From Paramecium tetraurelia (taxonomy: Eukaryota > Ciliophora > Oligohymenophorea > Peniculida > Parameciidae), in NCBI RefSeq assembly GCF_000165425.1, contig NW_001799048.1, positions 5,727 to 69,726 of the forward strand: 64,000 bases of DNA. The letters are read 5' to 3'. Within the stretch, counting starts at the first letter, position 1. The number at the start of each line of letters is the position of its first letter. The translations under genes were made by a program, and so were the position numbers. This document shows positions 36,701 through 50,400 of the stretch, piece after piece. The notes beneath the pieces were generated by a model. That model did no database searches, was not told where the DNA came from, and saw only the letters and a list, made by a program, of their open reading frames with translations.

Positions 36701-39700
36701 ATTCGATGAATGGGCTAAAAGATTATCTAATATAGATTTTGATCCTTAATCAATGGTTATGGGTAATATTACAGTGCCAACTAAAGAAACTTTGGCTACA
36801 AGTGAATTAGTTAAATAATTTATTTATGTTTAACAGCCAGTTTTGATGATTGGTTAATCCGGTTGTGGTAAAACTTAATTGGCCAAAGGTATTTTGAGAG
36901 ATATCGTAAAAGCTCAACCAGATAATTTTACTTATCAATTGATCAATTTCAATTATTATACTGATTCAACATATTTATAGGCACAATTGGAACAATAATT
37001 GGAAAAGAAGGCAGGTAGACAATTTGGACCTTAAGGAAAAGGAAAATTAATATATTTCATTGATGATTTGAACATGCCTTAATTAGATCCATATGATACT
37101 TAGACAGCTATAGCATTGTTAAGATAACATGCAGATTATGGTCATTGGTATGATTTAAGTAAATTGAGTTTGAAGGATATCATCAACACTCAAACAATTG
37201 CTGCTATGAATCCATCAGCTGGTTCATTCTTTGTTAATCCAAGATATCAAAGACACTTTTGGACTGTTTCAATTCCTATTCCTGACAATGAAAGTTTGTT
37301 CTTAATCTATAACACATTCTTATCAGGACATCTTAAGAGATTTAAACCAGCTGTTTCTGAAAATGGACCTGCAATTATCAAGGCTGCTTTATAATTACAT
37401 ACAAGTGTCATATAGAATTTCAGAAAGACAGCCATAAATTTCCATTATGAATTCAATCTTAGACATATTTCCAATGTTATTTAAGGATTGTTATTAGCAG
37501 ATCCTGCTAAATTTATTGATTCAGATAAATTAATAAGATTATGGGTTCATGAATCTGAAAGAACATATGGTGATAGACTAGTCTCAATGGATAATCTTAA
37601 TACCTATAAGGCATTGATGTTTGATTTGTTAAAGAAATAATTCACCAAATTCAATTTCAGTAGATTCTTTGCAAAAGATAATCCTGAAAATCTGATCTTC
37701 TGTAATTTCTTAGCTGGTATTGGTGGTGATAGATTTTATGATCAGATGCCAAATGATAAATTGGAACCAGTAATCACTGAAGCATTAAAAGAATATAATG
37801 ATAACTTTGCTTATATGGGATTAGTATTGTTCGAAGATGCTCTTAAACATGTATGCAGAATCACTAGAATTGTGTTACCACCAGGAGGACATTCATTATT
37901 AGTAGGAGTAGGAGGTAGTGGTAAATAATCGCTAACTAAATTGGCTGCATTCATTATGACATACACACTCTTCATGATTACTATCTCAAGCAATTATGGT
38001 ATGAATGATCTAAGAACTGACTTATAATTACTTTACTAGAAATCAGGTGTCAAAGATGAACCTATTATGTTCTTATTCAATGAAGGTCAAATTACAAACG
38101 AGAGATTCTTAACATACATCAATGATCTACTATCTTCAGGAGAAGTGGCAGAACTCTATAACTCAGATGAAAAGGAAGTGTTGATCAATCAAATTAGACC
38201 TAAAGTAAAGGCTGATGGTAGACCAGATACAAGGGATTCATGTTGGGGATGGTTTATTGATAAAGTTAGATAGAATTTACATATGACCTTGTGTTTCTCA
38301 CCAGTAGGTGAATCACTCCGTAAAAGAGCTCGTCAATTCCCTGCTCTTGTCAACTCTACTGTCATTGATTGGTTCCAACCTTGGCCTTAAGATGCTCTCT
38401 ATAATGTTGCTTAACAATTCTTAAAAGATATTGATGTACCCACAGATTAAGTTAGAGAGGCTATTGTTAAATTCATGCCATTCTCATTCAAATTAGTTAA
38501 TGATTTATCAGTCAAATTGTTAGAATAAGAAAGAAGATATGTCTATACTACACCTAAATCATTCTTAGAATTGATCAAATTATATATTTTCATGTTGAAG
38601 ACTAAGAAGGGAATGCTTGAAAAGAATAAGGAAAGATATGAAAATGGTCTTATCAAATTGAGATCTACCTAAGCTTTAGTGGCTGAAATTGAAATTCAAG
38701 TCAAGGAAAAACAATAAGAAGCTGAATAAATTAAGAATGAAGCTAATCAAGTAGCTGAAGTTGTTGGGTAAAGAAAAAGCAAAGGCTGAAGTTGAAAATG
38801 CAAAGGCAGCAGATGAAGAAGCCTAAATGTTCAACCATCAAATAAGATGTTGAATAGAAAAAGACATCCACCCAAGCAGATTTAGATGCTGCTATCCCAC
38901 TTGTTGAATAAGCCAAGGCTGCCTTGAATGGGTTGAGTGAAAAAGATTTCTAAGTTGCTAAGAACTTTGCTACTCCACCTTCTGGTGTACCAGATGTCTT
39001 CTCAGCTACCATTTTCTTATTGGCTGGATTCTATAATGAACAAATCGAAGTTGATCCAAAATCAAAGAAACCTAAAGCTTATGATTGGAAGAGTGCATAA
39101 AAGATGATGCAAAAAGCCAAAAGAATTGTTGAATAAACTCATGGGTTTCAAAGATATTGTAGATGCAAATCAAGTACCCACAACAAATGTAGATTTTGTT
39201 AAGAAAAACTATTTGAATTTAGAACATTTCAATGCATAAACTATGGCTAATAAATCATCAGCTGCTAGAGGTCTATGCGATTGGGTTATCAACATTGTCA
39301 AATATTATGATGTCATCCAAATTGTAGAACCTAAGAGATAAGCACTTAAAGAAGCTATTCAATAATTGGATGATGCTAATGCAAAATTGGCTAAAGTCTA
39401 AGAACAAGTGAAGGAATTAAATGATAGATTAGCTGTTTTGACTGCTGATTATAATAAAGCTATGGCACAATTATAAGCTGCCTTAGATTAAGCTGCCAAA
39501 TGTGAAAAGAGACTTAATTCTGCCAATCGTTTAGTTAAAGCCTTAGGAAGTGAAAATGAACGTTGGGATTAAGCAATTAAAATGTTAGAAGGCTAAATTT
39601 AATTATTAAGTGGAGATGTTTTAGTTTCAGCTGCCTTTGTCTCATATGCTGGTCCATTCAACAAGAGATTCAGAGATGTTATGATTAAGGACTACTTCCT

Positions 39701-42700
39701 GAAATTCATCATTGATAACAAAGTTCCACTTAGTAATAATGCTGATCCAGTGAAATTATTGACAGATGAAAGTACTATTGCAAAATGGAATCAATAATTA
39801 TTGCCAAGTGATGCTGTCAGTACTGAAAATGGTACCATTTTAACTAACTCTGAAAGATATCCATTGATCATAGATCCTTAATTATAAGGAATTAAATGGA
39901 TTAAAGAAAAGGAATCTTCAAACAATATGAAGATCTTACGTATTGGATAAAAAAATACAAATAGATAAATTGAATTCTCTATCTAAGCTGGTAATCCATG
40001 TTTAATTGAAAATATGGATGAAAGAATAGATGCAGTTTTAATGCCTGTTATTGCAAGACAATTTATCATCAAGAGTTCAGGATAAAAGAAGATTAAATTC
40101 GCTGGTTAAGAATTGGATGTTCATCCTAAATTCTAATTGTTCTTACACACACAATTGAGTAATCCACACTATCCCCCTGAAATCTAAGCAGAAGCTACTC
40201 TTATCAATTTCACTGGTCACTGAAGATGGTTTAAGTGATTAATTATTAGCCTTGGTTGTTGGTAGAGAAAGACCAGATTTGGCTTAGAAGAAGGTAGAAT
40301 TGATTCTAACAATAAAATTCATTCAAAATTAAATTAAAAGAATTGGAAGATGAATTATTATATAAATTAGCTAATGCTGAAGGTGATATTTTGGAAGATA
40401 TTGCTTTGATTGAAAATTTAGAATATTCAAAGAAGATCTCTACAGAAATTGCTGAAAAAGTAGAAATTGCTAAGGCCACTGAAGCTAAAATCAATGAAAC
40501 ATCAGAATAATACAGAAATGCAGCTGCAAGGGGCGCCTTAATTTATTTCTTATTGACAGATCTATCTAAGATCCACTCTTTCTATAAATATTCATTGGAA
40601 TCCTATTTGGTTGTAGTTCATAGAGCTATTGATTTAATTTCTGAACATAAATATGTACAAACAGGTGTCATGTTAGATGAGAAAGCAGCAGCTTAAATTG
40701 ATCTTGGAAAGAAGAAGGAAGGGGAAGATGAAGAAGCAGCTGAAGGAGAAGAAGGAGAATAATAAGAAGAATAACAAGAGGAATAATAATAAGAATAACA
40801 ATAAGAAGAATAATAATAAGGTGAATAATAAGAAGGAGAATAAGGAGAAGGTTAATAAGGAGAAGGAGAAGAAGGAGGAGAAGCTAAGGAAGGTGAAGAA
40901 GGAGAACAAAAGAAAGAAGAATAAGCTGAAGAATAGAAGAGAGCTGCTGATGACGATCAACTCACTCCATAATCATTGAGAAAGAGAGTTAATTAATTGA
41001 TTGAAAGTATTACTTATACATCTTTCTAATATGCCAGAAGAGGATTGTTCGAAAGACACAAGTTGATTGTATCAACTATGCTTACTTTGAGAATCAATTT
41101 GAAAGCAGGAAAATTACCAAAAGAATAAGTTGACCATTTGATTATTGGTAAAATTGAATTAAATCCTCCTCCTATGCCTGAATCATTGAAATCATTCTTG
41201 AATGATACTATTTGGGCATGTTGCAAAGCTTTGGAATCAATCCCTGAATTTAATGGTCTTGGATAAAGTTTAGAAGTTGACAATCTCCAATGGAAGAAAT
41301 GGTATAATGAAGAAAAGGCTGAAATCAGTGATCTACCAAAGGCATTCAGTCATCTTAAGAAATTCCATAGATTACTATTACTAAGAACAATGAGACCTGA
41401 TAGATTGACATCAGCTATGGCTAATTATGTTGCTGAAGAAATGGGAGATAAGTATGTTGAATAACCTCCATTCTCTATCTTTGAAACCTTTAGTGAAATG
41501 GCTCCAACCACACCTATTTTCTTCGTCTTATTCCCAGGAGTTGATCCTACTCCTGAAGTCGAAAGAGTGGCTGCCTAATATGATATCACATCATTTAATG
41601 GCAAATTCATCAACATCTCTATGGGTCAAGGTCAAGAAGAAATTGCTAGAAAAGCATTATTGGATTGTGCTGTTTAAGGACATTGGATTATGTTACAAAA
41701 TGTACATTTAATGTAAAATTGGTTGACAGGTCTTAATGGTTTGGAAGGATATCTTGAAACAGTTTATGCCAAACATCATCCAAACTTTAGGGTGTTCATT
41801 TCATCAGAACCTCCTCCTCTGCCTGAAATGAAGATTATTCCAGAATCTATTCTATAAGCATCTGTTAAGGTCGCTAATGAAGCACCTTAAGATTTAAAGG
41901 CTAATCTCAGAAGAGCATATGCTCACTTTGATTAAGAGTTCTTGAATAAATGTTAAAAGAAACCAATCAGAATTCAAGGCATGTTTGTTTGCTTTGTGCC
42001 ATTTCCATTCCTTAGTCTTGGGTAGAAAGAAGTTTGGTGCTTAGGGATGGTCTAGAATTTACAACTTCAATGATGGTGATCTAACCATATGTGCTAATGT
42101 CTTGTATAATTATTTGTCCAAATATGATGTTGTCCCTTGGGATGATTTGAAATATATTTTTGGTGAAATTATGTATGGTGGACACATTACAGACGATTGG
42201 GATAGAAGAACTAATGCCACATATTTGAGAGTCTTAATTAAACCAGAATTATTACAACCAAATTTCAGTTTGGGTCCAGGATTTAAATCACCAGATCCTT
42301 CAAGATTCGAATATGAATAATATAAGGGATACATTGAAAAGAAATTACCAATTGAATCTCCATAAATGTTTGGTATGCATCCAAATGCCGAAATTGGTTA
42401 CTTGACATAATAATGTGAAACCTTATTCAGTACCATTTTGGATGTTCAAGGAGGATCTAGCAGTGGTGGTGGAGGTAAAAAAGATGATGGAGTCATGACT
42501 TAATTGACATTATTAAAATCTACAACTCCTGCTGATACTAATTTGATGGATGTCACAGCTAAGGCATCAGAAAAGACACCAGATCAAATTGTCTGTTTAT
42601 AAGAATGTGAAAGAATGAACATCTTATTAGGTGAAATCAGAAGATCACTTGAGGATCTTAGACTTGGTATGACAGGTGCTTTGAATATCACAGATTAAAT

Positions 42701-43347
42701 GGAAGCCTTATCTCTATCATTATAATTCAATAAAGTCCCTGCCAGTTGGGAGAAGTTTGCCTATTTCTCAAGAAAGGGTTTGGCTGCCTGGTTCAATGAT
42801 CTAATTGAAAGAACAAACTAATTAGCAGTATGGACACAAGAGATGGTCACCCCAATTTCATTATGTATTAGTTATTTGTTCAATCCCATGTCATTTTTGA
42901 CTGCCATTATGTAGAAGACTGCCAGAGAACAAGGATTACCTTTAGATGATGTAAGATATTATTATTTATATTATTTAGATGGTCTTGTAAACAAATGTTA
43001 CAGCAATCAAAGGACATGAAGAAGTTACTGTTTCAGCTGAGACTGGTGCTTATATTCATGGTTTGTATTTGGAAGGAGCTGCATGGGAATTGGGTGGTTA
43101 AGGATAAGAAGGATATTTGATCGAATAGAAATAGAAGGAATTACATCCAAAATTACCAGTTGTTAATGTGATTGCTGTGACTGCCGAGAAAAAGAAGAAG
43201 ATTGGATAATATTAATGTCCAGTTTACGTAACATCAATGAGAGGACCTACATTTGTATTTACAGCAAATCTTAATATGGAAAATGAGGATTCAGACCCCT
43301 CTAAATGGATTCTCAGTGGTACTTGTCTACTGATGAGTGATGATTGA
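30708..43347 (+). CDS. axonemal dynein heavy chain with N-terminal Kelch propeller and IPT domain
   Basis: About 4,183 residues. Kelch repeats fill about residues 10-370 ([36 protein letters not shown], and several FGG strands). An IPT/Ig-like domain comes at about 375-460 ([14 protein letters not shown]), then a charged linker. The motor has four P-loops: AAA1 [11 protein letters not shown] near nt 35,031 with CFDEFNR; AAA2 [10 protein letters not shown] near 35,876; AAA3 GQSGCGKTQ near 36,852; AAA4 GVGGSGKQS near 37,905. The coiled stalk lies about 38,560-39,560, followed by AAA5/6 and the C-terminal domain. Kelch-type heavy chains belong to ciliary outer arms. Introns: 30,711-30,739, 30,912-30,936, 42,951-42,978. 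Eight single-base frame breaks (near 33,910, 34,208, 38,767, 38,826, 39,135, 40,218, 40,306 and 41,969) leave 4,184 whole codons including the stop. An intron-less start at 30,659 is possible. Confidence 0.9.
40716..40950 (+). repeat. Glu/Gln/Gly low-complexity insertion in the dynein motor
   Basis: About 80 codons made almost only of GAA, GGA, TAA and CAA/TAG in the dynein frame, giving an acidic, glutamine-rich tract (for example EEQQQEQQQEEQQQGEQQ). It lies between the AAA5 region and the conserved [17 protein letters not shown] segment. At DNA level it is a degenerate purine-rich GAA/TAA trinucleotide array, likely to change length by slippage. Confidence 0.85.
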
Positions 43348-44483
43348 GGAATATTTGAAATTTATTATATATATTATATATATTCATATTTTAAACATAA
43401 ATATCTTTATTCAACTAATACAATTGTATTACTTACTAATTATATAATTCGCCCAATGTCTATAATCATTCAATTATCATATAAGAAGTTTATTTTTGTA
43501 TTTAATAAAAAATAGGTTTCTTGTTTTTGAATGACATAAAATGCATCTAATCATATCATTCATATTAATTATAAATTAGTTGATTGTATGTATAGAGTTG
43601 CATAATAATAATGTGATATAAATTCTTTTGATAAGATTGTATTCAAGTAGAGCATATAATTATAACATAATTAATATTGTTTTTATTAGAATGTTTAAAT
43701 TATAAGATTATATATATATATATAAATTTTGGTTTCACCACTCATAAAGTATTGCTATAAAATCAGAAACGAATTAGAAAAACTTAGGATAGTAATACTA
43801 TGTTCATAATTCGATATAAAAAGGACATAAATAGAATTTGGCAGATGTAAAACAGCAGTATCATAATTTGCTATAATATCTGAAAAATAAGATCTTGATT
43901 TAAATAGCTATTGTTGATTGATGGAAGGAATAATTAGCGGAATGATCTAATTTTTAATTATTAGAAATCTGAAATTAGAAACCTAATATAGATTAAAATA
44001 TTAATGTAAATCCATATAAAATAGAAATATAACAACTTAATGAAATTGTAATCAAAGTGCTGCAAAAAGGATTGGATTAATTGTTGGTTAAATTGATTAT
44101 TTTAATTTGTAATATAAATTAAATCTCAAAATTGTGTATATGATCTTAACTTTATCAAATAATTATATACTTGTTAAACATTATTTTTGCAAATTAGAGA
44201 AAATAACTAATATAATGCTATAGATGGAACTTAGGAAAATAATATCTTTTATGTTAAATTAAATGAATTTAAAAATTTAAGAATTTGTATGTGTTTAAAT
44301 AATGGATAGGAATGGAAACTAAAATTTTCTAAAGTAAGAGTTAAAATCGCATCTTTGTAGACATCATCTCTAAATTCAAAAGAAAAACTCATATGATAGA
44401 AGGAGAATAAAATTTTTGAATCAGAAAAAAGATAATATAACCTAAATTTGGATACATAAAAATAATTAATTAGTATTTTGAAC
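43348..44483. other. unassigned spacer with AT microsatellite
   Basis: About 1.1 kb between the dynein stop and the start of the giant cysteine-rich gene. It includes a (TA)n run at about 43,708-43,724. A plus-strand patch near 43,990-44,120 (NVNPYKIEIQQLNEIVIKVL) looks protein-like, but no start or full frame could be built. The promoter of the cysteine-rich gene should be near the end. Confidence 0.4.
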
Positions 44484-47400
44484 ATGTTCAAACTCATTTG
44501 CTTGTTTGTTTTTACATTAGCAGGATGTAATTGCAAATGCAATTAAAATGAATATGATCCAGCTATCTGTATTTTATAGATAACTGATTCAAAATGTATT
44601 TAATAAAAGTTTATTGAATAGGCTTGTATGATGAATTTCTGAATCAGTGCATAGAAACTAGTAATTAAAATTTAGGTTGTTCTCATTATTTGAATCGTAA
44701 TGCTTGTATAAATTAATTAACGATTAGTGGAAATGTTGAGAAGAGATGTAAATAATAATTTATATATAGGCATATTTTAAAATAGATGTATAGATGTTAA
44801 CATATACCATCTGAAAAATTTAGGTTGCAGCGATTCATTTTCAAAATATGCTTGCATTAATGTAGTTAATAAAGATTGTTTTTGGAATGGTTCTTAATGT
44901 GAAGATTCTTAAAAGATTATATTTTCAGATAATTCGAAAGAAGAAATATATCCATACTCTGTTACTCCATAACTATGTGCTAAATATCATAAATATCCTT
45001 GTAAATGACATTAATAATAAAGGTATCAATACAGGACCACAAGGAGATTATAAATGTGTTATAATTAATTAGATATAATTTAAAGAATTAAAATGTTCGA
45101 CCTTGGGTTTAAATGAAATAGGATGTGTTTCAATTTTGACACGGAATGAAATGTGTAATTTTATATATCATATTAGGCCTCTTTGAAAATAATTAATGTA
45201 AAACCATAAATCCTTCACAGATGATAGAATGCTCTTAAAAAATAAACAAATTAGCTTGTTTATCTATTACAACACCTAATTTATTATGTCAATGGTAACA
45301 AAATGAATGCCGTGTTTATAAATTTGATCAATAAGTTACATGTCTAGATATTGTTGATGTTAACATAAATGTATGTGCTAATTAAGAAGGTTTATGTATG
45401 TTTGATTAATTAAATTACAAATGTACATAGTTAAATTAAAAATAATTGGAATATTTAAATTGCGATACTCCTGGAATAACAAAATTTGCTTGTTTATCCA
45501 TCTAAAATTAATATTGTACTTTCAATTAAGGGTTTTGTCAAACATTATCTGAAAATGATTTAAGTAATTATTAATGTTAAATGCAATTAAATTAAGCAGC
45601 TTGTATTAATATTAAGACAAAAGGTTAATTATGTTTATGGAATGGATAAGGTTGTTAAAATGTAGAAATTACTTAAGATTAAGATTGCAATAATTTTGAT
45701 CGATTTTTAGTTAATGGAAATGTTTGTTAAGCAATCAAAAAGCCATATGCAATGTGTAAATATGATGAAATAACTAAAATTTGTGTTAAAAGTTCAACAA
45801 ATGATTATTGTACTACTCCATATTTAAATTTATATGGATGTGTCAGTATTTCAAGAGAGAATTAGACTTGTAAATGGATAGATTCAAGCTGTTGAAGATA
45901 TTGTAATAATACCATTTGAAACACTTTGTAGTAGTTTTGGAATATGCAAATTATTAAGCATGTCAACAAGTATTTGAAAATAATTAAATGGGTTGTTATC
46001 ATGATTAGAAAAAATCCTAATGTGTATCTTTATTAATAAGCACTGATAACGAAACTAATATAAATCTACAGGAGATACAAAAGGCTAATTAATATTTATC
46101 AACTGTTTCATGTTTTGATAAATCTTTAGGATTGAATAGAATCATATGTGGATCTATCACTACGAAAAATGTATTTTGCAGATGGCAATAGAATAGTTGT
46201 AAATTTATGAAAAAAGAAGCTATTGCTAATATTCCTTGTACAGATCTAAAATATGCTAATCCATCAACGTGTGCTTAAGTAAAATACAACAATGAATTTT
46301 GCAGATATTTTAAAGAAGAAAAAGGATGTACAAATCAATTAAAAGGTGAAATGAATTGTATTGATCTTGGGCTTAATACAATTAGTTGTAAATAGGCTAA
46401 AGAGAATTGTTACTTTGACAACGATAGATGTTAAAGTATTGGTGAAATTTCAACTTAAATTACTCCTGAGGTTTAAATCATTTTAGAAAAACTAACTTGC
46501 TAATCTAATTTTCCAACTATAATGATTTGCTTAGAAATATAAACTAAAGGTTAATTATGCTAATGGTCAATTATGTATTAATAGTGTAGAGACATCCTAG
46601 TACTTCCAAATAAAAAATGTTCAGATTTCTCCTCATTTCAAGTAAATGTTAATGTTTGTGCATCTATTACAATGGAAAATCCAAATAACATTATTTTTGG
46701 TATGGAATAATCCTTTGAGGGATAAAATCCTGGTTATTGTGAATATGACAGAACAAAAAAGATTTGTAAGGTAAAAACCAAAGATTGTACTTCTGAATGT
46801 TGTACAGAAAATGAAGAAATAGGAATAAATGTACATTCATGCAGTAGATTCTCAAGTAAAAATCCAGGAGTTTATTGTTATTTTAAAGACTTCAGATGTT
46901 AGCAACTCACAAACTAAAATGTAGATATCTCAAATCCTAATAATGTAAAGAGTTACTATAATGAAAAAAAATTTAATTGTGCTTAAATGAATAAGAATTC
47001 TTGTCATATGATTGATTGGGTCAACTTCTTAAACTTGCTATTATAATGGATTTGCTTGTGTAAATTTGAATTTAAAAAAGTAAGTAGACCTGATAGAATT
47101 TACAAAACCCTCTTCAATTCTCAATATTTATGCCTGTTTAGCAATTGAGGCAGTGAATAGCATCAATTTAAGTTAAAAATATTTTGAGTATAATTAAGAA
47201 GGTAAAAACTGTAAACTACTTCTACAACCATATCCATTATATTAAACTTGTGAAAGTGTAACTGGAAATTCTAACATTTGTTTAGGACTTACTAGTAATC
47301 TTTATTGTAAATGGAACAAAGAATTGTTAAAATGTGTTACAATTACAGAAGATTAATAATAAGAAATCCTCACATGCAATGAATATCAAAATATCAAATC

Positions 47401-50400
47401 ATGCTTAGAAAATTAATACTCAGCGTGCCAATTCTCTCTTGCCTAAGATAAATGTATTAATGCACCTTTAGATCAGGATTGCTCATATTTCAATACTACA
47501 GGTAAAGTAAGTAGGAAAACTTGTTCATTAATAACGAAAAGTGGCTAAATTTGTGAATTTTAAGATAATTATTGTGTTGTTTCTAACAAATCTATTGAAG
47601 GATGTAATTTAGATGGAATTAATAAAAGAGGTTGTTTTAAGAATACTAAAGGAAATTGCAGATGGGATGATGTCTCAGGTTAATGCTATGAAAATAAAAC
47701 AGTATTATAAGAATTGGAATGTAATAATAATTTAAATTAAATCTTATGTATGAAAGTAACTAAGTAACCATGCATGTGGAATGATGATCAATATTAATGT
47801 GTTTATTTTAATCAAATGACTAAAGATCAATATTTAGAATAAAATCCTAAGAATTAATATAATCAATGGGCTTGTACCCTAATAGTTGGTGCTGGATACA
47901 CATTTGATGCAGATAATCATAAATGCAAATTACTAGATAATACTTAAAATTTTGGATGTTCTGATATTTAGATGAATAATTATGCATGTTAATTTTTAAC
48001 AAAAGGTTCAAATTGTTATTTTGATTAAAATGAAAAAACCCTCCAAAATGTAAAATTTTCAATATGGGAATCAAACAATTTGCTCATATAAATATGCCAT
48101 AAATATTGAAGTCTGTATGAATAATACCAAAATCATGTAAATTCTCTCTTCAGAATTTATCTTGTATAACATTATAAGTAAAAGCAGATACGAGTTGCTT
48201 AGATCTTTAGGACTTAATAAACAGAGGAGATTATGTTAATAAACTAGGATGCTCCTCTATATCAGAATCTTTAGAAGGGAATGATGGAGAATATTAATGC
48301 TATTAAAATAAAGAATTTGTCTAATAATGCAATTATTAGAGATTTTGTTATTGGGATAATTACACCTGCAAAGTGAGTAAGTAATAAATTCATACATTTG
48401 ATTATGAAAACTACGTCATCAGTTAATAGTCATATTGGGTATATCAACATAATAACTGCACTGATACTGCTGAATGTAATTAAATATGTAATAAATTCAG
48501 AATTTAAAAGTGATGGCTTAACTTATCCTGGCAAGAGTGATTAATTAAAATGCGGATTAGGAAGATGTGATTATACAAATGAACCCTGTTCTTTAAGTGA
48601 TGATTGTGGATAGATTTTAATTGAAAATCTTAAGATTAATGATGATGGCACAATATAACCACCTATTGTATAGAATTAAACGTGCTAAAAATATTGTTAG
48701 TAACAATTAGAAATCTAACCCTGTAAGGATACAGACCCCCCACCTCAAGAAGTCTTAAACCCTGAAATACTTTAATAATAAAAATGTTTTGGAAGTTGTA
48801 ATTACACAAAAGACCCTTGCTAAATGTTTAGCGATTGTCCAAAAGCTTAATAAACTTTAGTAAATCAAGTATAACTTGAGAACAATACTATCAATATAAC
48901 TACTATTATACAAATAACTTAACTCTGTGATTCATATAAATGTTCAGATAGCCATAAATCTTGTAATAAGACAGCTGATTGTTTTCCTTTTGTAGCTAAA
49001 TCTTGGGAACTTTAGGATGCAATATGTAAAAAATAGGATATCTATACTAAATCAGAAATCTGCAAAGGGTTTTATTATCTGCAGTTAAAATGCCGAAACA
49101 TTTTTTCTAAAGCTCTTTGTATTCAAATGACAAATGAAAACTGTTACTTTGATTTAAATTAAGGTGGTTGTATTTAGCTTGAAGGGAATGAACATAAAGT
49201 TCCAAATTGTGATAGCATAAAAAATACTCGCAAACCAACTAAATAATGTGATAACTTTACCAATATTTGTAGATTTAGTGGGTAATAATAAAATGAATAT
49301 CAGAATACATGCCAAGCAGTATCTTCATAATTAGTGTAATGTAAAGATAGTAGTGAATAAAGTGTTGCAGATAATTCATGTCCGGCTAATACACATCATT
49401 ATATAACTTGTGTTAGAGATTAAAATTTTCAAAGCTCGTTGTCATGTATAAGGGTTCTTAATCCATCAATATTTAATTGCGCTGCAGTAGCTGATTATTG
49501 TCGATATTCAAATGGAGTTTGTATATCTGATCAGAATACCTATCCATGTAAATGTGATAAAAGCTTCAGTAAATCTTGGTGTGAATTTTGTAAATGCAAC
49601 TTCGATTTGCTTGGATACTGTTAACTTGAGAGTAAACCTATTCAAAAATTACCTGACAATTCTAATCAATATTATTTATGTTATGAGGTGAATTTGTTAC
49701 CAATTGATGCTGATGGTAAAAAAAAAGTTTGTGGAATGGTCGATTAAGCATGTCGATACACTTTTATATGTGAAGATGCAACTCATTATAGTTGTGATTA
49801 CCTTCTAAATTTGGTTGTATCTAAAAGAGCTTGCATCAGGTGTAATTCTTTAAGTGTTTATTATGATGAACAAAAATAATTTTGTAAAATATAGGAAGAT
49901 GATATAAAATAGTGCAACTCATTAAACAAATAGGCATGTTTATAAATGACAAAAGGGATAAAATGTAAATGGGAAGATTATGAATGTAAATAAATAGATA
50001 GAATAACCGGATCTGATAGTAGAGATTGTTCAATTTATAATTAAGATGCTTGTATATAATTCTAGTAAGATTGTTGGTTTGATTAGAATATTGGTTATTG
50101 TACATAGTTTGATCCAACTTAAGGTTCTTGTAATTTATTATTAAATGAAGATCTTTGCTTATTTTCATTAAAGGAATCTTGTTTATGGGATTCAATTAAT
50201 TTAAAGTGTATGAAGAATGATAATCAAATTACATAATGTTCAGATTTAAATAAATTTGGATGTTTAAATTAATCAATCATGTCATGTGTATGGTCAGATC
50301 TTTATAAATGTTAATGGGCTATATTAAATGATAAAGTAATATCATGTAATTCTGTATTATCAAATACTTAATAATCATATATTACACATTTTAGTTAAAA

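Noticed and set aside
40673-40979. Two overlapping low-complexity ORFs (Lys/Asn-rich on plus, Phe/Leu/Ser-rich on minus)
   Set aside because: Both are other-frame readings of the Glu/Gln insertion inside the dynein gene and have no independent support.
43708-43724. (TA)n run as a possible replication origin or regulatory site
   Set aside because: Simple AT repeats are expected at this composition, and nothing nearby supports a specific function.
44249-44542. 97-codon minus-strand ORF overlapping the start of the giant cysteine-rich gene
   Set aside because: It overlaps the secretion signal of the plus-strand gene in antisense and shows no recognisable protein pattern.
49836-50195. A 119-codon minus-strand ORF that closely resembles a 109-codon plus-strand ORF at 59,676-60,005
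   Set aside because: They are antisense shadows of the same cysteine-rich coding tract; their similarity simply reflects the inverted repeat. In the ciliate code the opposite strand reads as a continuous cysteine-rich protein.
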